A stretch of 64,000 bases of DNA from Calditrichia bacterium (lineage in GTDB: Bacteria; Calditrichota; Calditrichia; RBG-13-44-9; J075): positions 124,001 through 188,000 of the forward strand of contig JANQQU010000043.1 in the NCBI GenBank assembly GCA_028284905.1, written 5' to 3'. Positions 1-9,245 of the stretch are shown piece after piece. Position 1 is the first letter of the stretch; every line of letters starts with the position of its first letter. The translations under genes were made by a program, and so were the position numbers. The notes below the pieces were generated by a model. That model was not told the DNA's origin and made no database searches. It saw nothing but the letters and a program-made list of their open reading frames with translations.

Positions 1-80
1 TTATTCGCTTTTCGTGTAATTGGCGTGTTTCGTGGGCCTCTTTTATTAATTGTTAATGTAATAGAAAAGAAAGTGTCTGT

Positions 81-425
81 ATGAAAGCAGCTAAAGTGCA
101 AGAAATCTGCCGGAAATTACCCGGAGCTACTGAGGAAGTTCTTTGGGAAGATAACCTGGTTTTCAAAGTTGGCGGTAAGATGTTTACCGTTACCGGCCTC
201 CAGGAAGATAGCCGGTATTCTTTCAAATGCCCGGATGATATGTTTGATGTCATCAGTCAATTACCCGGTATTATCCCGGCACCTTATCTCGCCCGGGCGA
301 AATGGGTGCAGATAGATCCTGCCAGTTGTGAATTGGGGGATGAACAGATTGAAACATTAGTCCGCCAGTCTTATGATGTCGTATTTGCCCGCCTGCCAAA
401 AAAGATGCAAAAAACGATTAAGTAA
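81..425 (+). CDS. YjbR/MmcQ-family protein
   Basis: A 114-residue protein of the MmcQ/YjbR (CyaY-like fold) family. The recognisable pattern is an N-terminal helix with LPGATEE, then a strand stretch with KVGGKMF, a KCPDD motif near residue 53, and APYLARAKWVQID near residues 70-85, which is the family signature. Members are small cytoplasmic proteins sometimes called DNA-binding; their role is not firmly known. It stands alone: about 300 bases separate it from the next gene. The ATG is preceded by an AG-rich stretch (aaaagaaag), a weak ribosome site. Family assignment is by pattern recognition and is fairly secure; function is open. Confidence 0.8.
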   Translation: MKAAKVQEICRKLPGATEEVLWEDNLVFKVGGKMFTVTGLQEDSRYSFKCPDDMFDVISQLPGIIPAPYLARAKWVQIDPASCELGDEQIETLVRQSYDVVFARLPKKMQKTIK

Positions 426-725
426 GCCTGTGAATATGCTAATTAATGTTCCCAACAAAATAGGCCATTTGATTTCTGCAAGTTGGCATATTATCTTTTC
501 CGGCCACTCACAGATGAATAATCCTGAAATCGTTGTGTAATGAATGTTTTTCAGAGAATGTTTCTGAGAATTTTAAGGGGTGGCGGGTTGATTTTCTAGG
601 AAAGTATTGGTAATTTTAAAAATGTTACAAACACAATATTTATTATTTCTTAAAACAGGTTCAGAATACGATTGGAACACTATCTTAAAAGTTCTAATGC
701 AAATCCGAAATGACAGGTCGTATCT
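426..725. other. Intergenic region upstream of the tubulin/actin-like cluster
   Basis: About 300 bases without a credible coding frame. The part nearest the next gene (about 600-720) is AT-rich, as expected for a promoter region of the six-gene cluster downstream, but I see no clear -33/-7 or -35/-10 pair that I would defend, and no hairpin or riboswitch-like structure. Confidence 0.4.
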
Positions 726-2039
726 ATGATGAAATGCACCCGCCTATTAAAACATCTACCGAAATTTAGTTGGCTGCTTATACTGCTGTTAGTTGCTTGT
801 ACCGAAAAGACGCCTGAGATAAGCTGGGCGTATAATAACAATGAAATCTTCCGGAAAGATTCAGCTTTGCCAGATTCGATTCGAGTCGATATCTATTTGG
901 ACGCCACCACCTCCATGCTGGGATTTAGTAGAAACAGCAATAGCACTTATAACCGTTTCCTGGAAGAGTTGGAGACGACTGCCGGTGTTGGTTGGAAATC
1001 TGCCGATGTTCGTTTGTTCAAGTTTGGTACAAGAATCAAGGAAATCAGCGAGCGGCAGTATAAGAATGCTAATCAAAGGGCGTTCTATTCCGAACCGGGG
1101 ATTTTCGAAAAAACCAATATTGACCTGGTGATTAATCAAACCGATAGCTCCCGGGTGAGCGTGGTAATTACCGATTTGTTTCAGGATGACAATGATGTGA
1201 TCTCAATTGTTCGCCAGATTAAAGATCGTTGCTTCAAACAAAATGTCCGTGTCGCTTTTCTCGGTATCCCCAGCGAATTTGACGGACGCATCTTCGACTT
1301 ACGTCCCGGCGTCGCCCCTTATAACTATAAATCCCGTGATGGAGACAGCGATTCCTACCGGCCATTCTATGTGTTGATGTTCGGCGATCCGAAAAATATT
1401 GAACATCTCTTCGAGAATTTAAAATCGCAGGATTTTGTGAAAGAAGAGAATTTCTTGTTGATTTCTCCCTACCTGATGCGTGATTTAAATATCTCTCTAA
1501 AGAAAACCCGCGATTCCAAAGGCCTCAACAATATTGCCCGGAAAAAATCCGACCCGGAGAATCTTTTCCGTTTTTCACTGCGGGATGGCTATGAGGAAGG
1601 CGTTATTGAAACCTCCATTGAGTATCAGCGCAATCACCGCACACCGGATTTTAACGCTGCCAAACTGGACCTGCTGGCATTTAAAAAGCAATCCCGGCCT
1701 GGCGAAAAAAGCGTTGCAAATGATAGTTCGAAAACCTCGGACATTGAAATGCTGGAAATGGGTCGCAATGAAGATGGTAAGCTTTTCGGTAAACTTAAGC
1801 TGAAACTTTCCGGCGACAAAGGCTATCATTCCTATTTGGTTAAGATGAATAGTGATAAAATTAATGGGTTATTGGTGCCGCAATGGGTGAAGGATTTTTC
1901 ATCGACCAATCCTACCCGCACCCGGGATGCCAATAAAACCCTTAACCTGGAAAAGTTTGTCAATGATTTGCTGCGGGCAAATTTGGCACTTTCCCAGCCG
2001 ACGGTAGCAAAGATGTATATCACCGTAAAAAAATTATAA
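726..2039 (+). CDS. Lipoprotein with vWA-like domain (first gene of the cluster)
   Basis: A 437-residue exported lipoprotein: basic start, hydrophobic stretch at about 15-24 and lipobox LVAC with Cys25. The mature part begins with a vWA-like fold. A strand leads into D59-A-T61-T-S63 (variant DxSxS), T130 lies in FEKTN, and D150 follows a hydrophobic strand (VSVVITD). Together these give a complete MIDAS metal-site set. The C-terminal ~200 residues have no domain I recognise. vWA domains bind protein partners through Mg2+, so a periplasmic or outer-membrane adhesion/scaffold subunit is inferred. Two ATG codons are adjacent (726, 729), so the start is ambiguous by one codon. It is followed after 38 bases by the next gene on the same strand. 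Confidence 0.75.
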   Translation: MMKCTRLLKHLPKFSWLLILLLVACTEKTPEISWAYNNNEIFRKDSALPDSIRVDIYLDATTSMLGFSRNSNSTYNRFLEELETTAGVGWKSADVRLFKFGTRIKEISERQYKNANQRAFYSEPGIFEKTNIDLVINQTDSSRVSVVITDLFQDDNDVISIVRQIKDRCFKQNVRVAFLGIPSEFDGRIFDLRPGVAPYNYKSRDGDSDSYRPFYVLMFGDPKNIEHLFENLKSQDFVKEENFLLISPYLMRDLNISLKKTRDSKGLNNIARKKSDPENLFRFSLRDGYEEGVIETSIEYQRNHRTPDFNAAKLDLLAFKKQSRPGEKSVANDSSKTSDIEMLEMGRNEDGKLFGKLKLKLSGDKGYHSYLVKMNSDKINGLLVPQWVKDFSSTNPTRTRDANKTLNLEKFVNDLLRANLALSQPTVAKMYITVKKL

Positions 2040-2077
2040 CGACTATTCGCTGAGTAAAGCGGAAGAGGAGCATCTCT

Positions 2078-2524
2078 ATGAATTATTTGATTACATTTGC
2101 TGTGGGCGCAGTTGTCTGGATCATAACCGGACTGGTGATGGCGGATTATCTCAGTGAGACAATCTCACTGGCGACAATGACAATCGAAGACTTCTTGCTG
2201 TGGTATCGAATTGCAATTACTGCTGTCGGTGTAATCGCATTGCTAAGCACTTATTACTGGTTCAATTATGGTAGCAAAGATGAAACAGCCCGAAATCTTG
2301 ATTCGGCGAAACGCACCTGGACCGTACTCTTCGTTGTGCAGATAATCGTCGCGGTTGTTGCTTTGTTGGTATTAGTAGTGGCTTTTCTCGATGAAGGCTT
2401 GTTAATTGGTGATTACCTCTTAATCTTTCTTGCTTTGTCTTTGCACAGTTACATTTTTTTCTGGCTTTGCACTTTCTTGATGTCTCCAACGGCAGTGAAG
2501 TATTTGGTGCCGCTAAAGTCCTGA
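2078..2524 (+). CDS. Four-helix integral membrane protein of the cluster
   Basis: A 148-residue protein that is nearly all membrane: hydrophobic segments at about 3-23, 42-63, 80-102 and 110-138, with a short charged loop (KDETARNLDSAKR) between helices 2 and 3. I do not recognise a family. A good ribosome site (AGGAG about 8 bases before the ATG) supports the start. Its position between the vWA lipoprotein and the tubulin-like gene suggests an inner-membrane partner of that system; this is context only. Confidence 0.7.
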   Translation: MNYLITFAVGAVVWIITGLVMADYLSETISLATMTIEDFLLWYRIAITAVGVIALLSTYYWFNYGSKDETARNLDSAKRTWTVLFVVQIIVAVVALLVLVVAFLDEGLLIGDYLLIFLALSLHSYIFFWLCTFLMSPTAVKYLVPLKS

Positions 2525-2586
2525 TTCTGGGAGATGTAAGAAACACATATTTTGATAATAAATAAATCTTAAAGATGGAGGCAGTT

Positions 2587-4140
2587 ATGCCCCGTAACGT
2601 TATGATTGGCATCGGTGGAACCGGCGCGAGAGTGCTGGAAGCGGTTGTGCAGCTTTGTGCAGTCGGCTACGGACCGGATAATCTGACTATGTTCCTGATT
2701 GACCCTGACGAAGCCAATGGAAATTTGAATCGCACCAAAGAATTGATCGATATGTATGTCCAGTGTCAACAGCAGCTGGCGCATACGCCTGCTACCGAGG
2801 ACAAGATGTTTCGCACAAAAATTACCGTTCCCGGTACCCATGTCTGGAAGATTTTTAAGGATCATCACAACTCCCTGGCATATCACATCAATTACGAAAC
2901 GATGGATACCAATCTGGCGGACTTTGCCTCAATCCTTTTTTCTGAATTGGAATTGAAAACTTCCTTGAATGAAGGCTTTCGCGGTCATCCATCAATCGGC
3001 GCCGTTGTAATGGCCGATCCGCCTCAGGATGAAGAACCCTGGACGGTGCTTTGGGACGACATTACCAGCCAAAAACAAAACGATGTGCGGGTATTTCTGG
3101 TCGGTTCGGTGTTTGGTGGTACCGGTGCTGCCGGAGTGCCGACAATCGGTTCCAAGAACCTGATTAAATACAATCAAAATGCCGTTTTGGGGCAGGGGAA
3201 AAGCAGGGTATTGCTTGGCGGCACCCTGGTCTTGCCTTATTTTAGCTTCGAGAAAGAAGATGAAAGCGATGAAAAGATGTTCGTGACAACTCACGATTTT
3301 CCCATTGCTACCAAAGCTGCACTTCATTACTACAATGAAAAAGAATTAGGATTCGATCAAATTTACCTGGTCGGAGATTCGCATAATCAGAAAGTCGGTA
3401 AATTTAGTGTTGGTAGCCGCTCTCAGGAAAACCAACCGCACTTTATTGAATTGGTTACCGGCCTTTCGGCGATGGACTTTTTCCTTCAATCACCAATCGA
3501 AGGGGATCCCGAGAAGCTTTATTTCCTTGCCGGCCGCGACGATGAAACGCTTACCTGGGAGGCTTTGCCGGTTACCCGAAATTCCGCGGAAATCCGTAAT
3601 AAGCAAATGCTGCTGAAGAGCCGCCTCATCAATATGGCGACTTTTGCTTATACCCTTTGTACTTATGGGAAGACGATTCTCGATACCCGCCATGATGACG
3701 TCAATGATGCCTGGTATCGGGATAATTTCAAATTTAATGAAAAGAAAGAAAAGGAACGGGTGCTCAATCCCCGTTTCGGCGATAGTCATGCTCAGTTGGA
3801 AATGATGCAGCGATACCTGAAACGCTTTTTCCTGCCCTGGATTTGCGCGCTGGACGATAACAGCGGCAAAGTGAAGCTGTTTGACCGCACAAAAATTGCC
3901 AATACCCAGGTGCAGGTAGGCAAAGAAGTTTCACTCTATCCTTATGATAAATATCCCAATAATATCGGTGATTTTCTTAAGGAAGCATCAGAGAGTAAAG
4001 ATTTTGGTTTTTTCATCAACCGTGTATTGAATACTGTCAATCTTTCCGGTGAAAAAACGCTCTCTGCTGCTAATCGCTACATCAATATTTTTTATGAAGC
4101 AGCGGAAAAATTTGTCTCCCAAAACTACAATATTCGCTAA
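2587..4140 (+). CDS. Tubulin/FtsZ-like GTPase (Tubulin_2-like family)
   Basis: A 517-residue predicted GTPase of the tubulin-like superfamily (resembling Pfam Tubulin_2). The N-terminal glycine loop GIGGTGARV (residues 8-16) starts a Rossmann-type strand-loop-helix. The phosphate-binding T4-type loop GSVFGGTGAAG lies at residues 173-183, comparable with GGGTGSG of tubulins and FtsZ. The start at 2587 is preferred because GGAGG at 2577-2581 sits 5 bases before it; an in-frame ATG at 2575 overlaps that site and is unlikely. There is no membrane segment, so it is cytoplasmic. Length exceeds FtsZ (~380), with an unassigned C-terminal ~200 residues. It lies 21 bases before the next gene, pointing to co-transcription with two actin-fold ATPases. 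Polymerisation is not shown. Confidence 0.82.
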   Translation: MPRNVMIGIGGTGARVLEAVVQLCAVGYGPDNLTMFLIDPDEANGNLNRTKELIDMYVQCQQQLAHTPATEDKMFRTKITVPGTHVWKIFKDHHNSLAYHINYETMDTNLADFASILFSELELKTSLNEGFRGHPSIGAVVMADPPQDEEPWTVLWDDITSQKQNDVRVFLVGSVFGGTGAAGVPTIGSKNLIKYNQNAVLGQGKSRVLLGGTLVLPYFSFEKEDESDEKMFVTTHDFPIATKAALHYYNEKELGFDQIYLVGDSHNQKVGKFSVGSRSQENQPHFIELVTGLSAMDFFLQSPIEGDPEKLYFLAGRDDETLTWEALPVTRNSAEIRNKQMLLKSRLINMATFAYTLCTYGKTILDTRHDDVNDAWYRDNFKFNEKKEKERVLNPRFGDSHAQLEMMQRYLKRFFLPWICALDDNSGKVKLFDRTKIANTQVQVGKEVSLYPYDKYPNNIGDFLKEASESKDFGFFINRVLNTVNLSGEKTLSAANRYINIFYEAAEKFVSQNYNIR

Positions 4141-4161
4141 AAAGACTGAGAAGAGGATAAA

Positions 4162-7100
4162 ATGGCAAAGCATTTATACCTGCCGCAATTAGACGACAAT
4201 GCAAACCTGGGAGTACCGCCCCGTTCCGGGCACTGGGAGAAAAGGGACCATAGCGTCCTGCTGGCGATCAGTGATGGCATTACTATCGCCGAGGGTGAAA
4301 AAGCCCGTGGGATTAGTTCCGTTCCGGATGTCTGGGCACGCCCTTTGATGTTCCAGACAGCCATTAAGCCGGTACCGAAAAATCCCCATCCCTTGCGGAA
4401 GCGCGCAATTCAGGAATGGCGGGGATTGATGAGTTTGCTGGCGCTTTCCAAAATCAAGCAGTATCCCCTGGAAGTTGTGCCGGTAGAACTAAACAATGAT
4501 GTTTTCTCCAAGGCCCTGCGCAAGCTGGCGCCGGAAGCTGTGCAACTGGAAGCCAACAATAAATATCAATGGACAGACATTCTGCTGATTCGCTATGACG
4601 GCATTCCGATCGGCGCATTTTCGCCCACAACATTGGTTTATACAGCGACAGATTATCGCGACCGCCTGCGGAACAAAGATCTGGTCTTGAAAGACGAATA
4701 CGGCTATTTGAAGGAACCCTCCGATCTTGAGGAGCTGGAAGCAGTAGGGGAGTGGGTTTCCAGTCTGCAGAAAAACCTGCGCGATATTATGGATGGCAGT
4801 GATGAGAATCCCGATCAAAAAGTTGTCGAAGTTATCCACAATCTCCTGAACGAATGGCTAAAGGAAATGCGCGAGAAGTTTTCCATGGATGATAATGAGT
4901 CTATCGAAGCGCAAGGCTATAAAGTCGATACAGAACCGATGGAGCATCTCTCCGAGAAAACCCGCAATGTCCTGGAGCGTGGTCGGGTATATCGCTATCT
5001 GCTTTGTCCCTTAAGCAAAACCGGCGAAAGTAAGGAATTTCATTCGGATATGTCCATGGCGTTAACGCTGGGGCGTAACCGTAGTAAATATGATGAAGTG
5101 GTCGTTGTTACCGAAAATCTGCTTCGGAAGAATTTGCGCATTTGGGAAAACCTGCGCCTGAAAGATTTGGGCGGTGATGTCCAGAAATCGCTGGATCGTT
5201 ATTTTGATCAGCCATCCGGGGACGCTATTGACAAGGTCGATCTCCTTAAGAAAAACGCGATCTGGATTCGTCCGGAGAAGTATTTTCTCACCAATACCTT
5301 ATTACGGGCACGCAATGAGGGCAACTTCCTGATGGATAGCGAAGAACAATCAAATTTCAGTAACGAATTTGTTCTGCCTTTCCGCAAAGAAATCCTCCTT
5401 TATTTTTCCCCGGAGCAGATTCGCGAACACCTAAAACCGCAATTCCGGAAAGAGCCGGAAGGCGTTCGCTTTACTTTTTATTTACCAATCGCTTCCGGCA
5501 GATCGGAAGGGCTTGGAGAAAAAGTTGAAAAATTTTATCGACTGAAGAAAGACGTTGAAGGCACTACCGATTTACTGCTGGATGTCGATGTGCCAGTTCT
5601 GGAAATCTTCCCAAACTATCTTGATAAAAACTGGCGACGCTATTACCTCTTCCACAGCGGTGTAGAGCAATTTCGGGTAGCGCCGGTGGTCGATCCGACC
5701 GTTGATCCCATTCTGAAAAGCCGGGTGCAGGAAGTGGAAGTTAAGCAGGAACGCTCGAAGGTGCATATCACCGAAATTACCAGCGATAATGCTTTCCCGG
5801 AAGGCATCCAGATTGGCGATGTGCGCGATGAGAAAAATGATTATGGACTAATTCTCATTCCGCGTCCGCTCGAACCGAGGATCGCGGAAAAATCCTGGAA
5901 AATTGGTGTCGACTTCGGAACATCAAACACCAATGTATTTCTCCAAAACCTGGAAGCGGATACTGCCGAGCAATGGTATTTCGATTTCAGCAAGCATCTC
6001 CGCCGGGTAACAGCCAGCAGGAATGATCATCGCAGTAGTTTATTGACCTCCGCCTTTGTGCCAAATGATATGGTTGAATTCCCCAGCCCGACTATGCTGC
6101 GAATATTTAGCCTGGCGCAGAGAGAACAGCTGTTGCTGGATTACTTCATGTTTTTCCCTACCGGTTATGATTCTCCATTTAATGTATATTCCGATATTAA
6201 GTGGGATACAGATGGCGACCGTAAAACCGGCCTCTTTTTGGAAAGCCTGCTTTTTCTGCTTTTGATTGATGTGATTCATAATCGGGTGCGGGAGATTGAG
6301 ATTGCCTGTTCCTATCCGAAAGCCTTTACCGAAGATAATGTCACTGTTTTTAAAGGCGAGTGGAAAGGCGTGATTGAAAAACTGCTCAACAGCCAAAATT
6401 GTGTATTGCGCTGGTATGAAAGCAGCAGCGAAAGTGGTATTGATCGTTTGCGTGTAAACGAACGGAATAAGCCGGAAAGAACGCCTTTCTTCGAAATTGA
6501 AGGGATTGCTTCCGGTGAATACTTTGCCAACAACAAAACCATTGCGGATGTCCATGCCCGTGCACGTAAGGAGCAGGCGGCGCTCTGTCTTGATGTCGGC
6601 GGAGGGACGACGGATATTAGTATCTGGTACGAAAATGGGATTGTCGGTGATGCCTCGATTTTATTAGCCGGCCGGCAAATATCCTATTTACTCCAAAAGA
6701 ATGATCGCATTCGGGAAATCCTCTTCTCTCACGGGGCGGCCATCGCTTTGGATGAAAAGAAAAATGAACCGACCTATTTTGCCGCGCGCCTGAATATCAT
6801 CTTGAAGCGGGAAGAAGCCCGTATTCAGGAAATGCTGTTGAAGCATGCCAATAAGTCGGAATTGCAGTGGTTACGGAAAATGCTTATGGTCGAGTTCTGC
6901 GCGATCTCTTTTTACAGCGCTTTACTAATTGCAGCATCCGACAAACATGTGCCGGCTGCGAAGGGATTGCTGGATCGCATCGCTGAAGCGAAAATCAGTC
7001 TCCACTGGGGCGGGAATGCTGCCAAGTTCATCAATTGGGTGACCTTTGGAAAACATGACCCGGACGGCATTGCTTCAAAGATGTTGAATGCTGTATTCTT

Positions 7101-7647
7101 TCAGTGCTTGAAAGATGTCGGTATTAAGGCAAAACACTTGTCTCAATTGCAATCCCCGGGGCACAAGAGCGAAGTGTCTGGTGGGTTGGTCGTAATGCCC
7201 CTGGGACGCAAAAAAAATGCTGTCGATGAAGCTATCGGTTATGCGGATGAATATGACATTATGGACATGGATGGCAATAACCAGGGCGGTCTTGGTGTGG
7301 TTTGTGGCGAGACGATAGAGGTAGCGGATAAGACTCTTCATTTCCTCGATTCTATCGCTAACAGCGACCTGTTTGACGCGAATTCAAAAACGAAATTCCG
7401 TTCAACCAGTTTGGAGCGGCTGAACCGTTTTGTCGATATTGTCAATTTCTTTGGCGTTCGATTTGGATTGTTTAAAGATGATGGCAAAATTAAATTATCC
7501 GGGCAACAGCAGCAGTTAATTAAGGACGAAGTGCAATCGAATTTTATCAAGGCCCAATCCCTCGATGAAGGACAGCGGACCATTGAACCGATTTTTGTGA
7601 TGGAAATGAGAGTGCTTTTAGAAATACTTAGGAACCAGCCGAGGTAA
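4162..7647 (+). CDS. Large protein with C-terminal actin/Hsp70-fold ATPase
   Basis: An 1161-residue cytoplasmic protein. The first ~570 residues have no family I can name. The actin-like ATPase superfamily signature begins at D584-F-G-T-S-N-T-N (phosphate-1 loop) and continues with D811-V-G-G-G-T-T-D (phosphate-2 loop), separated by ~225 residues as in Hsp70-type folds with insertions. No lid or DnaK substrate domain is evident. No signal peptide or membrane helix is seen. The ribosome site AGAGGA lies just upstream of the ATG. Only 5 bases separate its stop from a second Hsp70-like gene, so the two ATPases are probably made together. An alternative is kinship with SrfB-like virulence proteins, which are also large, but I cannot establish this. 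ATPase fold is well supported; function unknown. Confidence 0.78.
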   Translation: MAKHLYLPQLDDNANLGVPPRSGHWEKRDHSVLLAISDGITIAEGEKARGISSVPDVWARPLMFQTAIKPVPKNPHPLRKRAIQEWRGLMSLLALSKIKQYPLEVVPVELNNDVFSKALRKLAPEAVQLEANNKYQWTDILLIRYDGIPIGAFSPTTLVYTATDYRDRLRNKDLVLKDEYGYLKEPSDLEELEAVGEWVSSLQKNLRDIMDGSDENPDQKVVEVIHNLLNEWLKEMREKFSMDDNESIEAQGYKVDTEPMEHLSEKTRNVLERGRVYRYLLCPLSKTGESKEFHSDMSMALTLGRNRSKYDEVVVVTENLLRKNLRIWENLRLKDLGGDVQKSLDRYFDQPSGDAIDKVDLLKKNAIWIRPEKYFLTNTLLRARNEGNFLMDSEEQSNFSNEFVLPFRKEILLYFSPEQIREHLKPQFRKEPEGVRFTFYLPIASGRSEGLGEKVEKFYRLKKDVEGTTDLLLDVDVPVLEIFPNYLDKNWRRYYLFHSGVEQFRVAPVVDPTVDPILKSRVQEVEVKQERSKVHITEITSDNAFPEGIQIGDVRDEKNDYGLILIPRPLEPRIAEKSWKIGVDFGTSNTNVFLQNLEADTAEQWYFDFSKHLRRVTASRNDHRSSLLTSAFVPNDMVEFPSPTMLRIFSLAQREQLLLDYFMFFPTGYDSPFNVYSDIKWDTDGDRKTGLFLESLLFLLLIDVIHNRVREIEIACSYPKAFTEDNVTVFKGEWKGVIEKLLNSQNCVLRWYESSSESGIDRLRVNERNKPERTPFFEIEGIASGEYFANNKTIADVHARARKEQAALCLDVGGGTTDISIWYENGIVGDASILLAGRQISYLLQKNDRIREILFSHGAAIALDEKKNEPTYFAARLNIILKREEARIQEMLLKHANKSELQWLRKMLMVEFCAISFYSALLIAASDKHVPAAKGLLDRIAEAKISLHWGGNAAKFINWVTFGKHDPDGIASKMLNAVFFQCLKDVGIKAKHLSQLQSPGHKSEVSGGLVVMPLGRKKNAVDEAIGYADEYDIMDMDGNNQGGLGVVCGETIEVADKTLHFLDSIANSDLFDANSKTKFRSTSLERLNRFVDIVNFFGVRFGLFKDDGKIKLSGQQQQLIKDEVQSNFIKAQSLDEGQRTIEPIFVMEMRVLLEILRNQPR

Positions 7648-7652
7648 GTTTT

Positions 7653-9233
7653 ATGCATGTGGGCATTGATTTGGGCACGACCTTCTCGGCGCTTGCCTTT
7701 ATCGACACTGATAATCAGGCAAAAATAATCCCCAGTTCCGAAGGGCAGGAAACCACGCCATCGGTGATCTGGTTTGACGGCAATAATGCAATGGTTGGCG
7801 AAAAGGTAAACGCCATGAAGCAATTGCCGGGATTGAATCTGCAGATATATGAATTTATTAAGCGTGATATGGGCAAACCGCTGGAAAACATAGCACCGGT
7901 GGATGGCGAAGAACATTTCAGTGCAGAACCAGCACCTTATGAAATTGCTGGATTTAAATACGGCGCTGCCGGTATGTCGGCGATCATTCTGAAAAAACTG
8001 CGTATCGAAGCAATCCGTTATTTACAAAATCGTGGCTTGCTGGCATCGGATATCGACTCTAAAAATTTTTTACTGGACGCTGTTATCACTGTGCCGGCAT
8101 ACTACGGAGATAAGGAACGGCAGGATACCCGGATGGCTGGTTTGGCTGCCGGATTAAACGTGATCGGTATTATTAACGAGCCAACAGCAGCAGCGCTTGC
8201 ATATGGTTTTGGCCGGCAGACGCATCAGAAACTACTGGTGTTTGATCTGGGCGGTGGCACATTTGATGTGACGGTGCTGGAAATCAATCGTGGTGAGGCA
8301 AAAGTGTTGGCTTCGGACGGAGCAAATACACTTGGTGGTAAAAACTGGGATGAGGCGATTCAGAATTACCTCTACAACGCATTTTATGAGAAGAATGGGA
8401 AAGATATTCCCGATGATAAAGGATTTTACATTCAGCAGAAAGCACTGGAAGCAAAGTTCGCCCTGACCGACCACGAAGAAACGACCGTTACCATTATTTT
8501 GGAAAACGGCGACCTGGAAGTAACTTTGTATCGCAGTAAGCCAGAAGGCATTAATCCGGCAGACGAATTCTCGATGGAAGATGATGTATTTTATTTCGAT
8601 GAACGTTCTACCGACTTGGTCGGTTTCTGCCGGCGGGTGTGTGACCGGGTAATGGGCAAGGCTGGCCTAAAATGGGAAGATCTCGATGAAGTAATTCTTG
8701 CCGGTGGTGCCTGCCGGATGCCGATGATACACGAGATGCTGGAAGACTTAACCCGGCGAAAAATCAAGGATCAAATTAAAGGCTTTGACCTGGATACCGC
8801 AGTTGCGCTTGGTGCGGCCATTTACGGAAGAGATAAAGCCCGGGTAACAGATGTCGTTTCTCATAGCGTTGGTGTAAAGGTGATGGAAAATCAACGTTAT
8901 ATCGTCGATTATTTTCTGCGCAAAAATACGCAGCTGCCAGCCGATGCGGAGAAAGTATATCCTGCGGATGCGGAAGCAGTGCTGGCGGTCTATGAGGGCG
9001 AATCGATTCGACCCGATGAATGCTCGTTGCGCGGGAGAATAGAGCTGGACAATCCGGAGGGCGATGTAAAAATTGGCATGAATGCTGATGTCAATGGTAT
9101 GCTAAAGGTTGTAGCGGATTATCCGCCGGATGGCCAAAAGGTTATCGAGATTAAGAATGAAAATTTTATTTTTAACGATGATCGATTGAAGCCATTGCGG
9201 GATAAAATTAAGGCAATAAACATTCAACTTTAA
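7653..9233 (+). CDS. DnaK-like Hsp70 ATPase lacking the lid
   Basis: A 526-residue Hsp70. The nucleotide-binding domain is complete: GIDLGTT at residues 4-10, a KRDMG loop near 71, [13 protein letters not shown] near 174, DLGGGTFDV near 198 and LAGGACRMP near 349. After the NBD come only ~125 residues, which can hold a degenerate beta-sandwich but no helical lid. DnaK is usually about 600-640 residues. No DnaJ or GrpE gene is nearby, so this is a dedicated paralogue rather than the housekeeping chaperone. The ribosome site GAGGTAAG overlaps the end of the preceding gene. It probably works on cluster partners such as the tubulin-like protein; that is inference. Confidence 0.9.
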   Translation: MHVGIDLGTTFSALAFIDTDNQAKIIPSSEGQETTPSVIWFDGNNAMVGEKVNAMKQLPGLNLQIYEFIKRDMGKPLENIAPVDGEEHFSAEPAPYEIAGFKYGAAGMSAIILKKLRIEAIRYLQNRGLLASDIDSKNFLLDAVITVPAYYGDKERQDTRMAGLAAGLNVIGIINEPTAAALAYGFGRQTHQKLLVFDLGGGTFDVTVLEINRGEAKVLASDGANTLGGKNWDEAIQNYLYNAFYEKNGKDIPDDKGFYIQQKALEAKFALTDHEETTVTIILENGDLEVTLYRSKPEGINPADEFSMEDDVFYFDERSTDLVGFCRRVCDRVMGKAGLKWEDLDEVILAGGACRMPMIHEMLEDLTRRKIKDQIKGFDLDTAVALGAAIYGRDKARVTDVVSHSVGVKVMENQRYIVDYFLRKNTQLPADAEKVYPADAEAVLAVYEGESIRPDECSLRGRIELDNPEGDVKIGMNADVNGMLKVVADYPPDGQKVIEIKNENFIFNDDRLKPLRDKIKAINIQL

Positions 9234-9245
9234 TAGTAGTTCATT

